From Variovorax sp. JS1663 (GTDB taxonomy: Bacteria; Pseudomonadota; Gammaproteobacteria; Burkholderiales; Burkholderiaceae_C), in the NCBI RefSeq assembly GCF_002157355.1, contig NZ_LYMK01000038.1, positions 1 through 64,000 of the forward strand: DNA of 64,000 bases, given 5' to 3'. Of this stretch, positions 1 to 6,791 are shown in pieces. Numbering within the stretch: position 1 is the stretch's first letter; every line of letters starts with the position of its first letter. Below the pieces are notes generated by a model. That model saw only the letters and a program-made list of their open reading frames with translations. It was not told the origin of the DNA and ran no database searches. The position numbers were made by a program, and so were the translations under genes.

Positions 1-1
1 T

Positions 2-172
2 TCCCGGCTCCTGCGCAACAACAAACAGCAAGGCACAAGTCAGGCGAACGAGTGCCCTCACCCCACCCCTCTCCCAGAGGAAGAGGAAGCAAGTCCGGCA
101 AAAGGTGAACCCATGATCCACACGGCCGTCCCCAAGGCGAATACCGCTGCCGAAGGCGGAGGTCGCCCATGA
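2..172 (+). CDS. C-terminal end of an upstream gene (partial)
   Basis: A frame open from the window edge runs to a TGA that overlaps the ATG of the Hpt gene (ATGA, 169-172). The 56 visible residues are low-complexity, rich in Pro, Glu and Gly, with no recognisable domain. The overlap suggests translational coupling. A hybrid sensor kinase would be the natural partner of the Hpt and receiver proteins that follow, but nothing in these residues shows it. Part of the tail is encoded by a palindromic repeat-like stretch (56-89). Confidence 0.5.
   Translation, partial: SRLLRNNKQQGTSQANECPHPTPLPEEEEASPAKGEPMIHTAVPKANTAAEGGGRP
56..89. repeat. Half-palindromic GC-rich repeat inside coding sequence
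   Basis: A CCTCACCCC-type arm followed by CCCTCTCCC and a purine-rich AGAGGAAGAGGAA stretch resembles the dispersed CCCTCTCCC/GGGAGAGGG family of proteobacterial repeats. It encodes a Pro/Glu-rich linker in the partial gene. It is related in style to the better-preserved inverted repeat inside lpdA. Confidence 0.35.
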
Positions 173-510
173 GCTACGCCACCATCGACCGCGCCGTCTT
201 CGCCGAGCTCCAGGACACGGCGGGCGCGGACTTCGTGCAGGAGCTGCTGCAGACCTTCTTCGAGGAGGCGCCGGTGATGTTGACGGAACTGCGCGAGGCG
301 CACGAGGCCGGCAACGCCGACGCGTTCCGCCGCGCCGCGCATTCGCTGAAGTCCAACAGCCTGACCTTCGGCGCGCAGGCGCTCGCCGCCATGGCGCGCG
401 AGCTGGAGCTCGGCGGCCTGGCGGCCGCGCCGACGGCGGATGCCCTCGCCGCGCTGCAGGGCGAGTACGACCGGGCCGCCGCGGCCCTGGCGGCGCTGAG
501 CCATGGTTGA
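169..510 (+). CDS. Hpt (histidine phosphotransfer) domain protein
   Basis: This 113-residue protein is a free-standing histidine phosphotransfer module that passes phosphoryl groups between receiver domains in the cytoplasm. The central motif RRAAHSLKSNS carries the phospho-accepting His at about residue 58, in the usual H-S-L-K-S context. The length is what one four-helix Hpt bundle needs. Its start overlaps the stop of the upstream gene and its end overlaps the receiver-cyclase gene by 8 bases, so the three are probably co-translated. The likely target is the receiver of the next protein; the donor would be a hybrid kinase upstream of the window, which is inference. Confidence 0.85.
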   Translation: MSYATIDRAVFAELQDTAGADFVQELLQTFFEEAPVMLTELREAHEAGNADAFRRAAHSLKSNSLTFGAQALAAMARELELGGLAAAPTADALAALQGEYDRAAAALAALSHG

Positions 511-1573
511 CCTGCGCCACGCGCCGGCGCATGTGCTGGTGACCGACGACAACAAGGTCAACCGCCTGCTGATGACGCGCAACCTCGAGCTGCTGGGCCA
601 CACCGTCCGGTGTGCCGAGAACGGGCGCATGGCGCTGGAAATGCTGCAGCAGAACGGCTTCGATCTGATGCTGCTCGACGTCGAGATGCCCGAGATGAAC
701 GGCTTCCAGGTGCTGGAGGCGCTGGCGGGCGATTCGCGCCTGCGCGACCTGCCGGTGATCGTGACCTCCTCGCTCGAGGGCGTGGCCAACATCGCGCGCT
801 GCATCGAGCTCGGCGCGGAGGACTACCTGCACAAGCCGGTCAACCCGGTGCTGCTCAAGGCGCGCATCGGCTCCAGCCTCGAGAAGAAGCGCCTGCGCGA
901 CCAGCAGAAGGAGATGGTGCGCCGCTTCGTTACCCCCGAGGTCGCGCAGGATCTCGCGCAGTCCGGCTTCGCACTCGGCGGCCGGCGCGTCCAGAGCACC
1001 GTCATGTTCTCCGACATCCGCGCCTTCACCACGCTGGTGGAGTCGCAGCCGCCCGAGGAGACCATCGAGCTCCTGAACACCTACTACACGCTCGTGTTCG
1101 AAGCCATCACCAGCCACGGCGGCGTGGTCAACCAGATGATCGGGGATGGCCTGATGGCCATCTTCGGCGCGCCGCAGCCGCTGGCCGACCACGCGGCCGC
1201 GGCGGTGCGCGCGGCGCTGGACATGGTGGAGATGATCGAGCTGCTGAATGTCGAGCGCACCGCATCGGCCAAGACCGCGCTGCGCATCGGCGTGGGCATC
1301 GCCACCGGCGAGACCATCGCCGGCTACACCGGCACGCAGCAGCGTGCGACCTACACCTGCATCGGCGACGCCGTCAACCTCGCCGCCCGGCTCGAGACGC
1401 ACACCAAGGAGGCGAGGCGCACGATCCTGATCGATGCCGCCACCTGTGCCGCGCTCGAGGGACGTTTCCCGGTCGAGGCGCTCGGCAAGGCCCAATTCAG
1501 AGGCAAGGCGGCGCCGGTGGAGGTCTTCGCGGTGCCGTGGGTCGGCGCGAAGAACGAAGGAGCAAGCCGATGA
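503..1573 (+). CDS. Response regulator with class III nucleotide cyclase output domain
   Basis: The 356-residue protein has an N-terminal receiver (about 10-125; acidic pair D15/D16, phospho-acceptor D59 in LLDVEMPEMNG, K110), a helical linker, and a C-terminal class III cyclase domain (about 162-345). Both metal-binding Asp are present: D170 in FSDIRAF and D214 in IGDGLMAIFG. The late IGDAVNLAARLE motif is intact. The position usually occupied by the adenine-specifying Lys (K-x-IGDG) is Gln210, so ATP preference cannot be assumed. Phosphorylation through the adjacent Hpt protein probably controls synthesis of a cyclic nucleotide. The next gene encodes a cyclic-nucleotide-binding protein, an obvious candidate effector. 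Confidence 0.85.
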   Translation: MVDLRHAPAHVLVTDDNKVNRLLMTRNLELLGHTVRCAENGRMALEMLQQNGFDLMLLDVEMPEMNGFQVLEALAGDSRLRDLPVIVTSSLEGVANIARCIELGAEDYLHKPVNPVLLKARIGSSLEKKRLRDQQKEMVRRFVTPEVAQDLAQSGFALGGRRVQSTVMFSDIRAFTTLVESQPPEETIELLNTYYTLVFEAITSHGGVVNQMIGDGLMAIFGAPQPLADHAAAAVRAALDMVEMIELLNVERTASAKTALRIGVGIATGETIAGYTGTQQRATYTCIGDAVNLAARLETHTKEARRTILIDAATCAALEGRFPVEALGKAQFRGKAAPVEVFAVPWVGAKNEGASR

Positions 1574-1590
1574 CAGGAGGAGGGACGCGC

Positions 1591-2322
1591 ATGTCAACGA
1601 CCGGATTGCTCGACACCGCGCTGGCCGCACTGGACACGGCCCTGGCGACACCGACGGGGATCGTCGCGCTGTGCTCGGCCACCATCGCGGGCGTGCTGAT
1701 CATCATCAGCTCCTTCGTCAGAACCATGATCCCGCTGCGCTACCTCGCGGTCGGGGGCAACCTGGGCTTCCTGATCTACGGCGCGCTGCATCCGTCGCTG
1801 ATCCTGGTGTTGCTGCACGGCGTGCTGCTGCCGATCAACATCTTCCGCGCCGGGCAGATGGTGCGCCTCACCCGCCGCGTGCAGGTCGCCGCGGCCTCGA
1901 ACGACCTCTCCGGCGTCTGGCTGCGGCCCTACATGCGCAGGCGCAGGCGCAGGAAGAACGCCGTGATCTTCCGCAAGGGCGACGAGGCCACGCACCTGTA
2001 CTTCCTGGCCGACGGCGTCATCGAGTTCGTCGAGATCGGCGAGAGGCTGGAGGCCGGCCGGCTGTTCGGGGAGATCGCATTCTTCGCCCCCGACAAGCGC
2101 CGCACGCTGACCGCGCGCTGCGTCACGACGTGCACCGTCCTCCAGATGGACGAGGCCACCTTCAAGAACCTCTATTTCCAGAACCCCACCTTCGGATTCG
2201 AGGTGGTGACCCTCGTGACCCGGCGGCTCCTGGCCGACCGCCAGCGGTTGGAAGAACGGCTTGCGGCCAGCCCCCGGTCGAAAGACCCCACCGAAGAGGA
2301 GAGACCATGCCCGACATCCTGA
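1591..2322 (+). CDS. Membrane protein with cyclic nucleotide-binding domain
   Basis: The 243-residue protein has three hydrophobic segments (about 23-42, 48-66, 68-86), a run of basic residues (116-122), then a cNMP-binding beta-roll (about 122-215). The phosphate-binding cassette keeps Gly-Glu (160-161) and an Arg (170/171) in FGEIAF...DKRRTLTA, so it should bind a cyclic nucleotide. There is no HTH and no channel pore motif. I chose ATG 1591 because a strong AGGAGGAG lies 8-16 bases upstream; the in-frame ATG at 1570 overlaps the cyclase stop and would place this RBS inside the gene. Placed right after a cyclase, it probably reads out the cyclase product at the inner membrane. Confidence 0.75.
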   Translation: MSTTGLLDTALAALDTALATPTGIVALCSATIAGVLIIISSFVRTMIPLRYLAVGGNLGFLIYGALHPSLILVLLHGVLLPINIFRAGQMVRLTRRVQVAAASNDLSGVWLRPYMRRRRRRKNAVIFRKGDEATHLYFLADGVIEFVEIGERLEAGRLFGEIAFFAPDKRRTLTARCVTTCTVLQMDEATFKNLYFQNPTFGFEVVTLVTRRLLADRQRLEERLAASPRSKDPTEEERPCPTS

Positions 2323-3203
2323 AGCGCGCGACGCGCCGCCACCTCGCGCTGTGGCTCTGGTTCCTGATCCTGCTGCCGGCCATCGCCCACGCCCAGGCGC
2401 AGCTGGGCAGTGCCGCGGCGTTGCAGGGAAAGTTCGATGCGGTCAAGTCGCAGCTCGAGGGCAACATCTTCGGGCGCCCGCTGGTGCTCGAATCGACGGA
2501 GGCCTCCGGCCAGTTGAGCGGCGACATCTTCGCGGTGCTGAACCACCCCTTCGACCAGGTCAGCGCATCGCTGAGCCAGCCGGCCGTCTGGTGCGACGTG
2601 CTGATGCTGCATCTCAACACCAAGCACTGCGCGGTGCGGGGCGGCGAGGGCAGCAGGACGCTGGCCGTCTCCGTCGGCCGCAAGTTCGACCAGCCGCTGT
2701 CGGAAGCGCAGCGGGTGGACTTCGTCTGGGCGGCGCCGACCACCTCCGCGGACTACCTGAGCGCCAGGCTGAGCGCGGACAAGGGGCCGCTGTCGACGCG
2801 CGACTACCGCATCGAGCTCGAAGCCACGCCGCTTCCCAACGGCAAGACCTTCATGCATCTCGGCTACGCCTATGCCTACGGGACGGCGGCGCGCATCGCG
2901 ATGCGGGGCTATCTCGCGACCCTCGGCGCGGACAAGGTGGGCTTCACCGTGACCGGCAAGGATGCGTCGGGCCAGCCCGAATACATGGGCGGCGTGCGCG
3001 GTGTCGTGGAGCGCAACACCATGCGCTACTACCTCGCCATCGATGCCTACCTGGACTCGCCCAAGCAACTGCAGCCACGCCTGGCGGCCTGGTTCGACAG
3101 CACGGAGCGCTATGCGCGGCAGCTGCATGAGGTGGATCGGGAAGACTATCTGACGATGAAGCGCAACGAGTACAAGCGGCTGGCCAGCGGGGCGACGGAA
3201 TAG
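2307..3203 (+). CDS. Secreted protein of unknown function
   Basis: The 298-residue product begins with a classical signal peptide (basic residues, then LALWLWFLILLPAIAHA, cleavage likely after Ala28), so it is exported to the periplasm. I do not recognise the mature domain. It has no lipobox, no further membrane segment, and a mixed composition without repeats. The start overlaps the cNMP-binding gene by 16 bases and follows GAAGAGGAGAG, so it is the last gene of the signalling operon. It could sense, or be the output of, the circuit; nothing in the sequence decides between these. Confidence 0.7.
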   Translation: MPDILKRATRRHLALWLWFLILLPAIAHAQAQLGSAAALQGKFDAVKSQLEGNIFGRPLVLESTEASGQLSGDIFAVLNHPFDQVSASLSQPAVWCDVLMLHLNTKHCAVRGGEGSRTLAVSVGRKFDQPLSEAQRVDFVWAAPTTSADYLSARLSADKGPLSTRDYRIELEATPLPNGKTFMHLGYAYAYGTAARIAMRGYLATLGADKVGFTVTGKDASGQPEYMGGVRGVVERNTMRYYLAIDAYLDSPKQLQPRLAAWFDSTERYARQLHEVDREDYLTMKRNEYKRLASGATE

Positions 3204-3229
3204 CACGCTGCAGGAGGGCCGCCTCGCGG

Positions 3230-3253
3230 TGGCTGTATCCGCGTATACAGCCA
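3230..3253. promoter_or_regulatory. 24-bp palindromic operator upstream of pnbB-like gene
   Basis: A near-perfect inverted repeat (arms TGGCTGTAT and ATACAGCCA, one mismatched pair) contains a GTA-N8-TAC core at 3235-3248. It lies 54 bases before the lyase gene start. The same core recurs at 4516-4529. GTA-N8-TAC is the established target of NtcA in the Crp/Fnr family. Confidence 0.65.
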
Positions 3254-3306
3254 GGCCGCCCCCGCCCATGGAAGACTGCGGGCTTTCTCCAAGCCGTGAA
3301 ACCCGC

Positions 3307-3792
3307 ATGAACATCCCGCCTGCCAAGCAACAACTCATCGATCTGTCGCGCCGATTGCTGAAGGAGGTCAAGGACCATCCGATGGGCGAGGCGCTGGAAA
3401 TCTGGCTGAACGCAACCTACCCCGCGAGCAGCGACCTCTACCGCCAACTGGCGAGCCTCGTCAAAACCGGCATGACCGAGGGATGGGCCTGCCGCGACGA
3501 GATCAGGGGGCCCGACTACCGCCGCAGCCAGATCGCGCCGCCCAGCCTGGCGACGTTCGGCTTCAGCATCGAAAGCGTCTACATGCGAGAGATCGTCGGC
3601 AGGGAACACGAACACCCGAACGGCGAGGTGAACATGATCGTTCCTCTCGACGCCGGTGCGCGCGTCGGCGAGGTCCACGCGGGCTGGACGTGCCCGGCGC
3701 CCAGGAGCCAGCACTTCCCCGAGGTTCACGGCGGCGCGGTGATCTTCCTCTACTACCTTCCCGGCGGCGAGATCCGGTTCACTGGGCGCTGA
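3307..3792 (+). CDS. pnbB: DUF4863 family protein, probable 4-hydroxylaminobenzoate lyase
   Basis: The 161-residue protein resembles the DUF4863 family, which includes PnbB, the lyase that converts 4-hydroxylaminobenzoate to protocatechuate and ammonia. Conserved-looking features are EHEHPNGEVNMIVPLD, the GWTCPAPRSQHFPEVHGG segment rich in His, and the C-terminal LYYLPGGEIRF. The gene is followed after one base by a nitroreductase, the same pairing as in known 4-nitrobenzoate loci. ATG 3307 is preferred because the conserved region starts just after it; an in-frame ATG at 3270 lacks an RBS. The family assignment is from memory of its motifs, so activity on this exact substrate is inference. 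Confidence 0.6.
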   Translation: MNIPPAKQQLIDLSRRLLKEVKDHPMGEALEIWLNATYPASSDLYRQLASLVKTGMTEGWACRDEIRGPDYRRSQIAPPSLATFGFSIESVYMREIVGREHEHPNGEVNMIVPLDAGARVGEVHAGWTCPAPRSQHFPEVHGGAVIFLYYLPGGEIRFTGR

Positions 3793-3793
3793 C

Positions 3794-4486
3794 ATGGAAA
3801 CGGAAGAAGTCATCCGGCCCGGTTTCGAGGACGCGATCCGCACCCGGCGCTCGATCCGCCGCTACCTGCAGACGCCGGTTCCGAAGGAACTGGTCTTCCG
3901 ACTGCTCGATCTCGCCGCCCGGGCGCCGAGCAACTCGAACACCCAGCCCTGGAACGTCTATGTCCTGACCGGCCGCGCGAAGGAAGCGCTGAGTGCTGCC
4001 ATCGTCGATGCGCACCGGCATCGGCGCAGCGAGCATTCGGAGGAATACGCCCACGATGCGCGCAAGCCGCTGGAACCGTACCAGTCGCGCCGCCGGGACT
4101 TCGGCGCCAGGCTCTACGGGCGGCTCAACATCGAGTACTCGGAGAATCCGCAGCGCGATGCCCAGATCGCGCGCAACTACCAGTTCTTCGGCGCGCCGGT
4201 GGGCCTGATCTTCACGCTCAGGCGCGAGCTGGGCCTCGGCAGCTGGGTGGACCTCGGCATGTTCATGCAGACGCTGATGCTCGCGGCACGCGGCCACGGG
4301 CTCGACACTTGCGCGCAGGTGTCGTTCGCCAAGTACCACCGGCTCATCAAGCCGCGGCTTGCCATCGACGAGGCCGAGATCGTGGTGTGCGGCATGGCGC
4401 TCGGGCACGCGGATCCCGCCGCACCGGAGAACGATGGCTGGATGCCCCGGCTGTCCGCACGCGAGTTCGCACGCTTCTTCGATTGA
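3794..4486 (+). CDS. Nitroreductase family protein, probable nitrobenzoate reductase
   Basis: The 230-residue flavoprotein has the NfsB/FRase-type nitroreductase fold: an N-terminal RTRRSIRRY motif that binds FMN phosphate, APSNSNTQPW for flavin and dimer contacts, and a C-terminal ALGHADP segment. Members reduce nitro groups with NAD(P)H to hydroxylamines. It starts one base after the lyase-like gene, so the two would convert a nitrobenzoate to the hydroxylamino intermediate and then to a catechol. PnbA is the named family member in such pairs. Assignment to 4-nitrobenzoate rather than another nitroaromatic is inference from the neighbour. Confidence 0.75.
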   Translation: METEEVIRPGFEDAIRTRRSIRRYLQTPVPKELVFRLLDLAARAPSNSNTQPWNVYVLTGRAKEALSAAIVDAHRHRRSEHSEEYAHDARKPLEPYQSRRRDFGARLYGRLNIEYSENPQRDAQIARNYQFFGAPVGLIFTLRRELGLGSWVDLGMFMQTLMLAARGHGLDTCAQVSFAKYHRLIKPRLAIDEAEIVVCGMALGHADPAAPENDGWMPRLSAREFARFFD

Positions 4487-4515
4487 AGCGGCAAGCGCTC
4501 GAATGACGGCCGCGG

Positions 4516-4529
4516 GTATAGCGCTATAC
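4516..4529. promoter_or_regulatory. GTA-N8-TAC palindrome upstream of the ABC importer
   Basis: The 14-bp perfect palindrome GTATAGCGCTATAC lies 62 bases before the substrate-binding protein gene. It matches the core of the operator at 3230-3253 in length and arms (GTAT/ATAC), so both units probably answer to one regulator. The convergent Crp/Fnr gene at 9396-10067 is the nearest candidate. Confidence 0.6.
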
Positions 4530-4590
4530 AGCGTCGCGCCGACCTCGCGGCTTCTAATTTCCCCACCGATCGAAACATACGGAGCGGATC

Positions 4591-5745
4591 ATGAAGAGAA
4601 CATATCGAGGGTTGGCCGTCGCGGCCTTCGCCTTCCTGGCGGTCGCCACGTCGGCACCTGCGCAGATCAGGGTGGGCGTGACGCTCTCGACCACCGGCGC
4701 GGCTGCGTCGCTCGGCATTCCCGCGCGCAACGCCGTCACGCTTCTGCCGCGCAGCATCGCGGGCCAGGCGGTCGAGTACATCGTGCTGGACGATGCTTCC
4801 GACCCCGTTGCGACAGTGAAGAATGTGCGTCGCTTCCTGACGGAAGACAAGGTCGACGTGGTCGTCGGTTCGTCCACGACGCCCAACAGCCTCGCGATGA
4901 TCGATGTCGTCGCGGCGGCGGAAACGCCGATGATCTCGCTCGCCTCGTCCGTGCGGATCGTCGAGCCGATGGACGCCAAGCGCCAGTGGGTGTTCAAGGT
5001 CGTGCACAACGATACGCTCCAGATGACCACCATGGTCTCTCACATGGCGGCCAACGGCGTCTCGAAGGTCGGGCTTGTCTCGGTGAACGATGCGTACGGC
5101 GAGGGCGTGATCTCCGAATTCCAGAAGGTCGCACCGGCACGCAGGCTGGGGGTGGTGGCCCATGAACGCTATGCACGCACCGACACCACCGTGCTCGCGC
5201 AGGTGCTGAAGGTGATGGCGGCGCAGCCCGACGCGGTGCTGGTGGCCGCCGCCGGTACGCCGGCCGCGCTGCCCGCCAAGGGGCTAAGGGAGCGCGGCTA
5301 CAAGGGGAAGATCTACTTCACCGACGGTGCCGTCAACGAAGATTTCCTGCGCATCGGCGGAAGCGATGTGGAGGGCGGCTTCCTTCCGTCGGGCCTCTTC
5401 GTGGTCGCGAAGCAGCTGCCCGACAGCAACCCGAGCAAGGCGGTGGCGCTGGACTTCATCCGCCGCCACGATGCGGCGTTTCCCCCGGGTACCGCGAACC
5501 ACTTCTCCGGCCACACCTGGACAGTGGGCCTGCTGCTGCAGAAGGCCGTGCCCCTGGCGCTCGCCAAGGGCAAGCCCGGCTCCGCCGAATTCCGGCGGGG
5601 CCTGCGCGACGGCCTCGAGCAGACGCGCGAGCTCGTCACGGCGCAGGGCGTGATGAACATGAGCCAGGCGGATCACGTCGGCTACGACCAGCGCGCCAGC
5701 ACGATGGTGACGGTCGAGCGCGGCACCTGGAAGCTCGGCAGGTAA
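4591..5745 (+). CDS. ABC transporter substrate-binding protein (LivJ/HBAAT type)
   Basis: The 384-residue periplasmic binding protein has a signal peptide ending APA-Q (about residue 25), followed by IRVGVTLSTTGAAASLGIPARNA, the typical start of type I receptors of branched-chain amino acid and aromatic-acid importers. It is the first gene of a four-gene importer (receptor, permease, permease-ATPase fusion, ATPase) with gaps of 2 bases or overlaps. The position after the pnb-like pair suggests a nitroaromatic acid or related carboxylate as ligand rather than leucine; this is inference. A palindromic site lies in its promoter region. Confidence 0.85.
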   Translation: MKRTYRGLAVAAFAFLAVATSAPAQIRVGVTLSTTGAAASLGIPARNAVTLLPRSIAGQAVEYIVLDDASDPVATVKNVRRFLTEDKVDVVVGSSTTPNSLAMIDVVAAAETPMISLASSVRIVEPMDAKRQWVFKVVHNDTLQMTTMVSHMAANGVSKVGLVSVNDAYGEGVISEFQKVAPARRLGVVAHERYARTDTTVLAQVLKVMAAQPDAVLVAAAGTPAALPAKGLRERGYKGKIYFTDGAVNEDFLRIGGSDVEGGFLPSGLFVVAKQLPDSNPSKAVALDFIRRHDAAFPPGTANHFSGHTWTVGLLLQKAVPLALAKGKPGSAEFRRGLRDGLEQTRELVTAQGVMNMSQADHVGYDQRASTMVTVERGTWKLGR

Positions 5746-5747
5746 GC

Positions 5748-6791
5748 ATGGATTCCACGATCTCGCTCATCCTCGCGCAGGACGGCATCAGCACGGGCGC
5801 CATCTACGCGCTGCTGGCGGTTGCGCTGGTGCTGGTGTTCGCCGTGACGCGCATCATCTTCATCCCCCAGGGCGACCTGGTCGCGTGGGGCGCGATGACG
5901 ATCGCCGCGTTGCAGGCCGGCCATCGGCCGGCCACGGTGCATCTGCTGCTTGCGCTCGGTTTCGCCGCCTTCGCCATCGACGGGTTGCGGCCGCAGCCAT
6001 CGGGCTCGAGCCGGCTGCGCCCGCTGGTGCGGGCTTCGCGCCATCTGGCGGTTCCGCTCGCTGCCGCCGCCGTCGCATGGTGCATGCCGCTGCGGGACAT
6101 GGGCCTCGCGCTCCAGGTGGCGCTCACGCTCGTCATCGTCGGCGCGATGGGTCCTTTGCTCTATCGCCTCGTCTATCGGCCGGTGGCGCGGCAGAGCGTG
6201 CTGCTGCTCCTGATCATGTCGGTCGCCTTGCACTTCGCGATGATGGGCATGGGACTCGCGATGTTCGGCCCCGAAGGCGTTCGCTCGAACGCGCTCGTCG
6301 CCGGCAGTTTCGATCTCGGCGCCGGCCCGGTGAGCCGGCAGTCGATCGCGGTGGTCGCGTCATCGGCGCTGATCATGGTGCTGCTGTGGTTCTTCTTCGA
6401 CAGGACACTCGAAGGCAAGGCCATGGCGGCGACGGCGGTGAACCCCGTGGGCGCACGGCTGATGGGCATCGAGGTGACGAAGGCCGGCGGCATCTCGCTG
6501 GGACTCGCGAGCTGCATGGCGGCCGCCTCCGGCATCCTGATCGGGCCGACCACGACCATCTACTACGACTCCGGCTTCGTCATCGGGCTCAAGGGCTTCG
6601 TGGCGGCGATCCTCGGCGGGCTGTGCAGCTATCCGGTCGCGGCGGCGGGCGCGCTGCTCGTGGGCTTGCTGGAAATCTTCGCGTCGTTCGCCGCGAGCGC
6701 CTACACCGAGGTGCTGGTGTTCTCGCTGGTGCTTCCGGTGCTGCTCTGGCGCTCCATCGCCACGCATGCGCACGACGGGCGGGACGCATGA
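5748..6791 (+). CDS. ABC transporter permease (LivH type)
   Basis: The 347-residue integral membrane protein starts with a segment (GAIYALLAVALVLVFAVTRIIFIPQGDLV) characteristic of LivH permeases and has about eight hydrophobic helices. It is longer than typical LivH (about 300) because of an insert at about 65-110 that contains a polar loop. The late segment GLKGFVAAILGG is the usual LivH signature. It lies 2 bases after the receptor gene, and its stop overlaps the next start (ATGA). Confidence 0.85.
   Translation: MDSTISLILAQDGISTGAIYALLAVALVLVFAVTRIIFIPQGDLVAWGAMTIAALQAGHRPATVHLLLALGFAAFAIDGLRPQPSGSSRLRPLVRASRHLAVPLAAAAVAWCMPLRDMGLALQVALTLVIVGAMGPLLYRLVYRPVARQSVLLLLIMSVALHFAMMGMGLAMFGPEGVRSNALVAGSFDLGAGPVSRQSIAVVASSALIMVLLWFFFDRTLEGKAMAATAVNPVGARLMGIEVTKAGGISLGLASCMAAASGILIGPTTTIYYDSGFVIGLKGFVAAILGGLCSYPVAAAGALLVGLLEIFASFAASAYTEVLVFSLVLPVLLWRSIATHAHDGRDA

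Noticed and set aside
1570..1590. ATG at 1570 as start of the cNMP-binding protein
   Set aside because: The AGGAGGAG Shine-Dalgarno lies downstream of it and fits the ATG at 1591.
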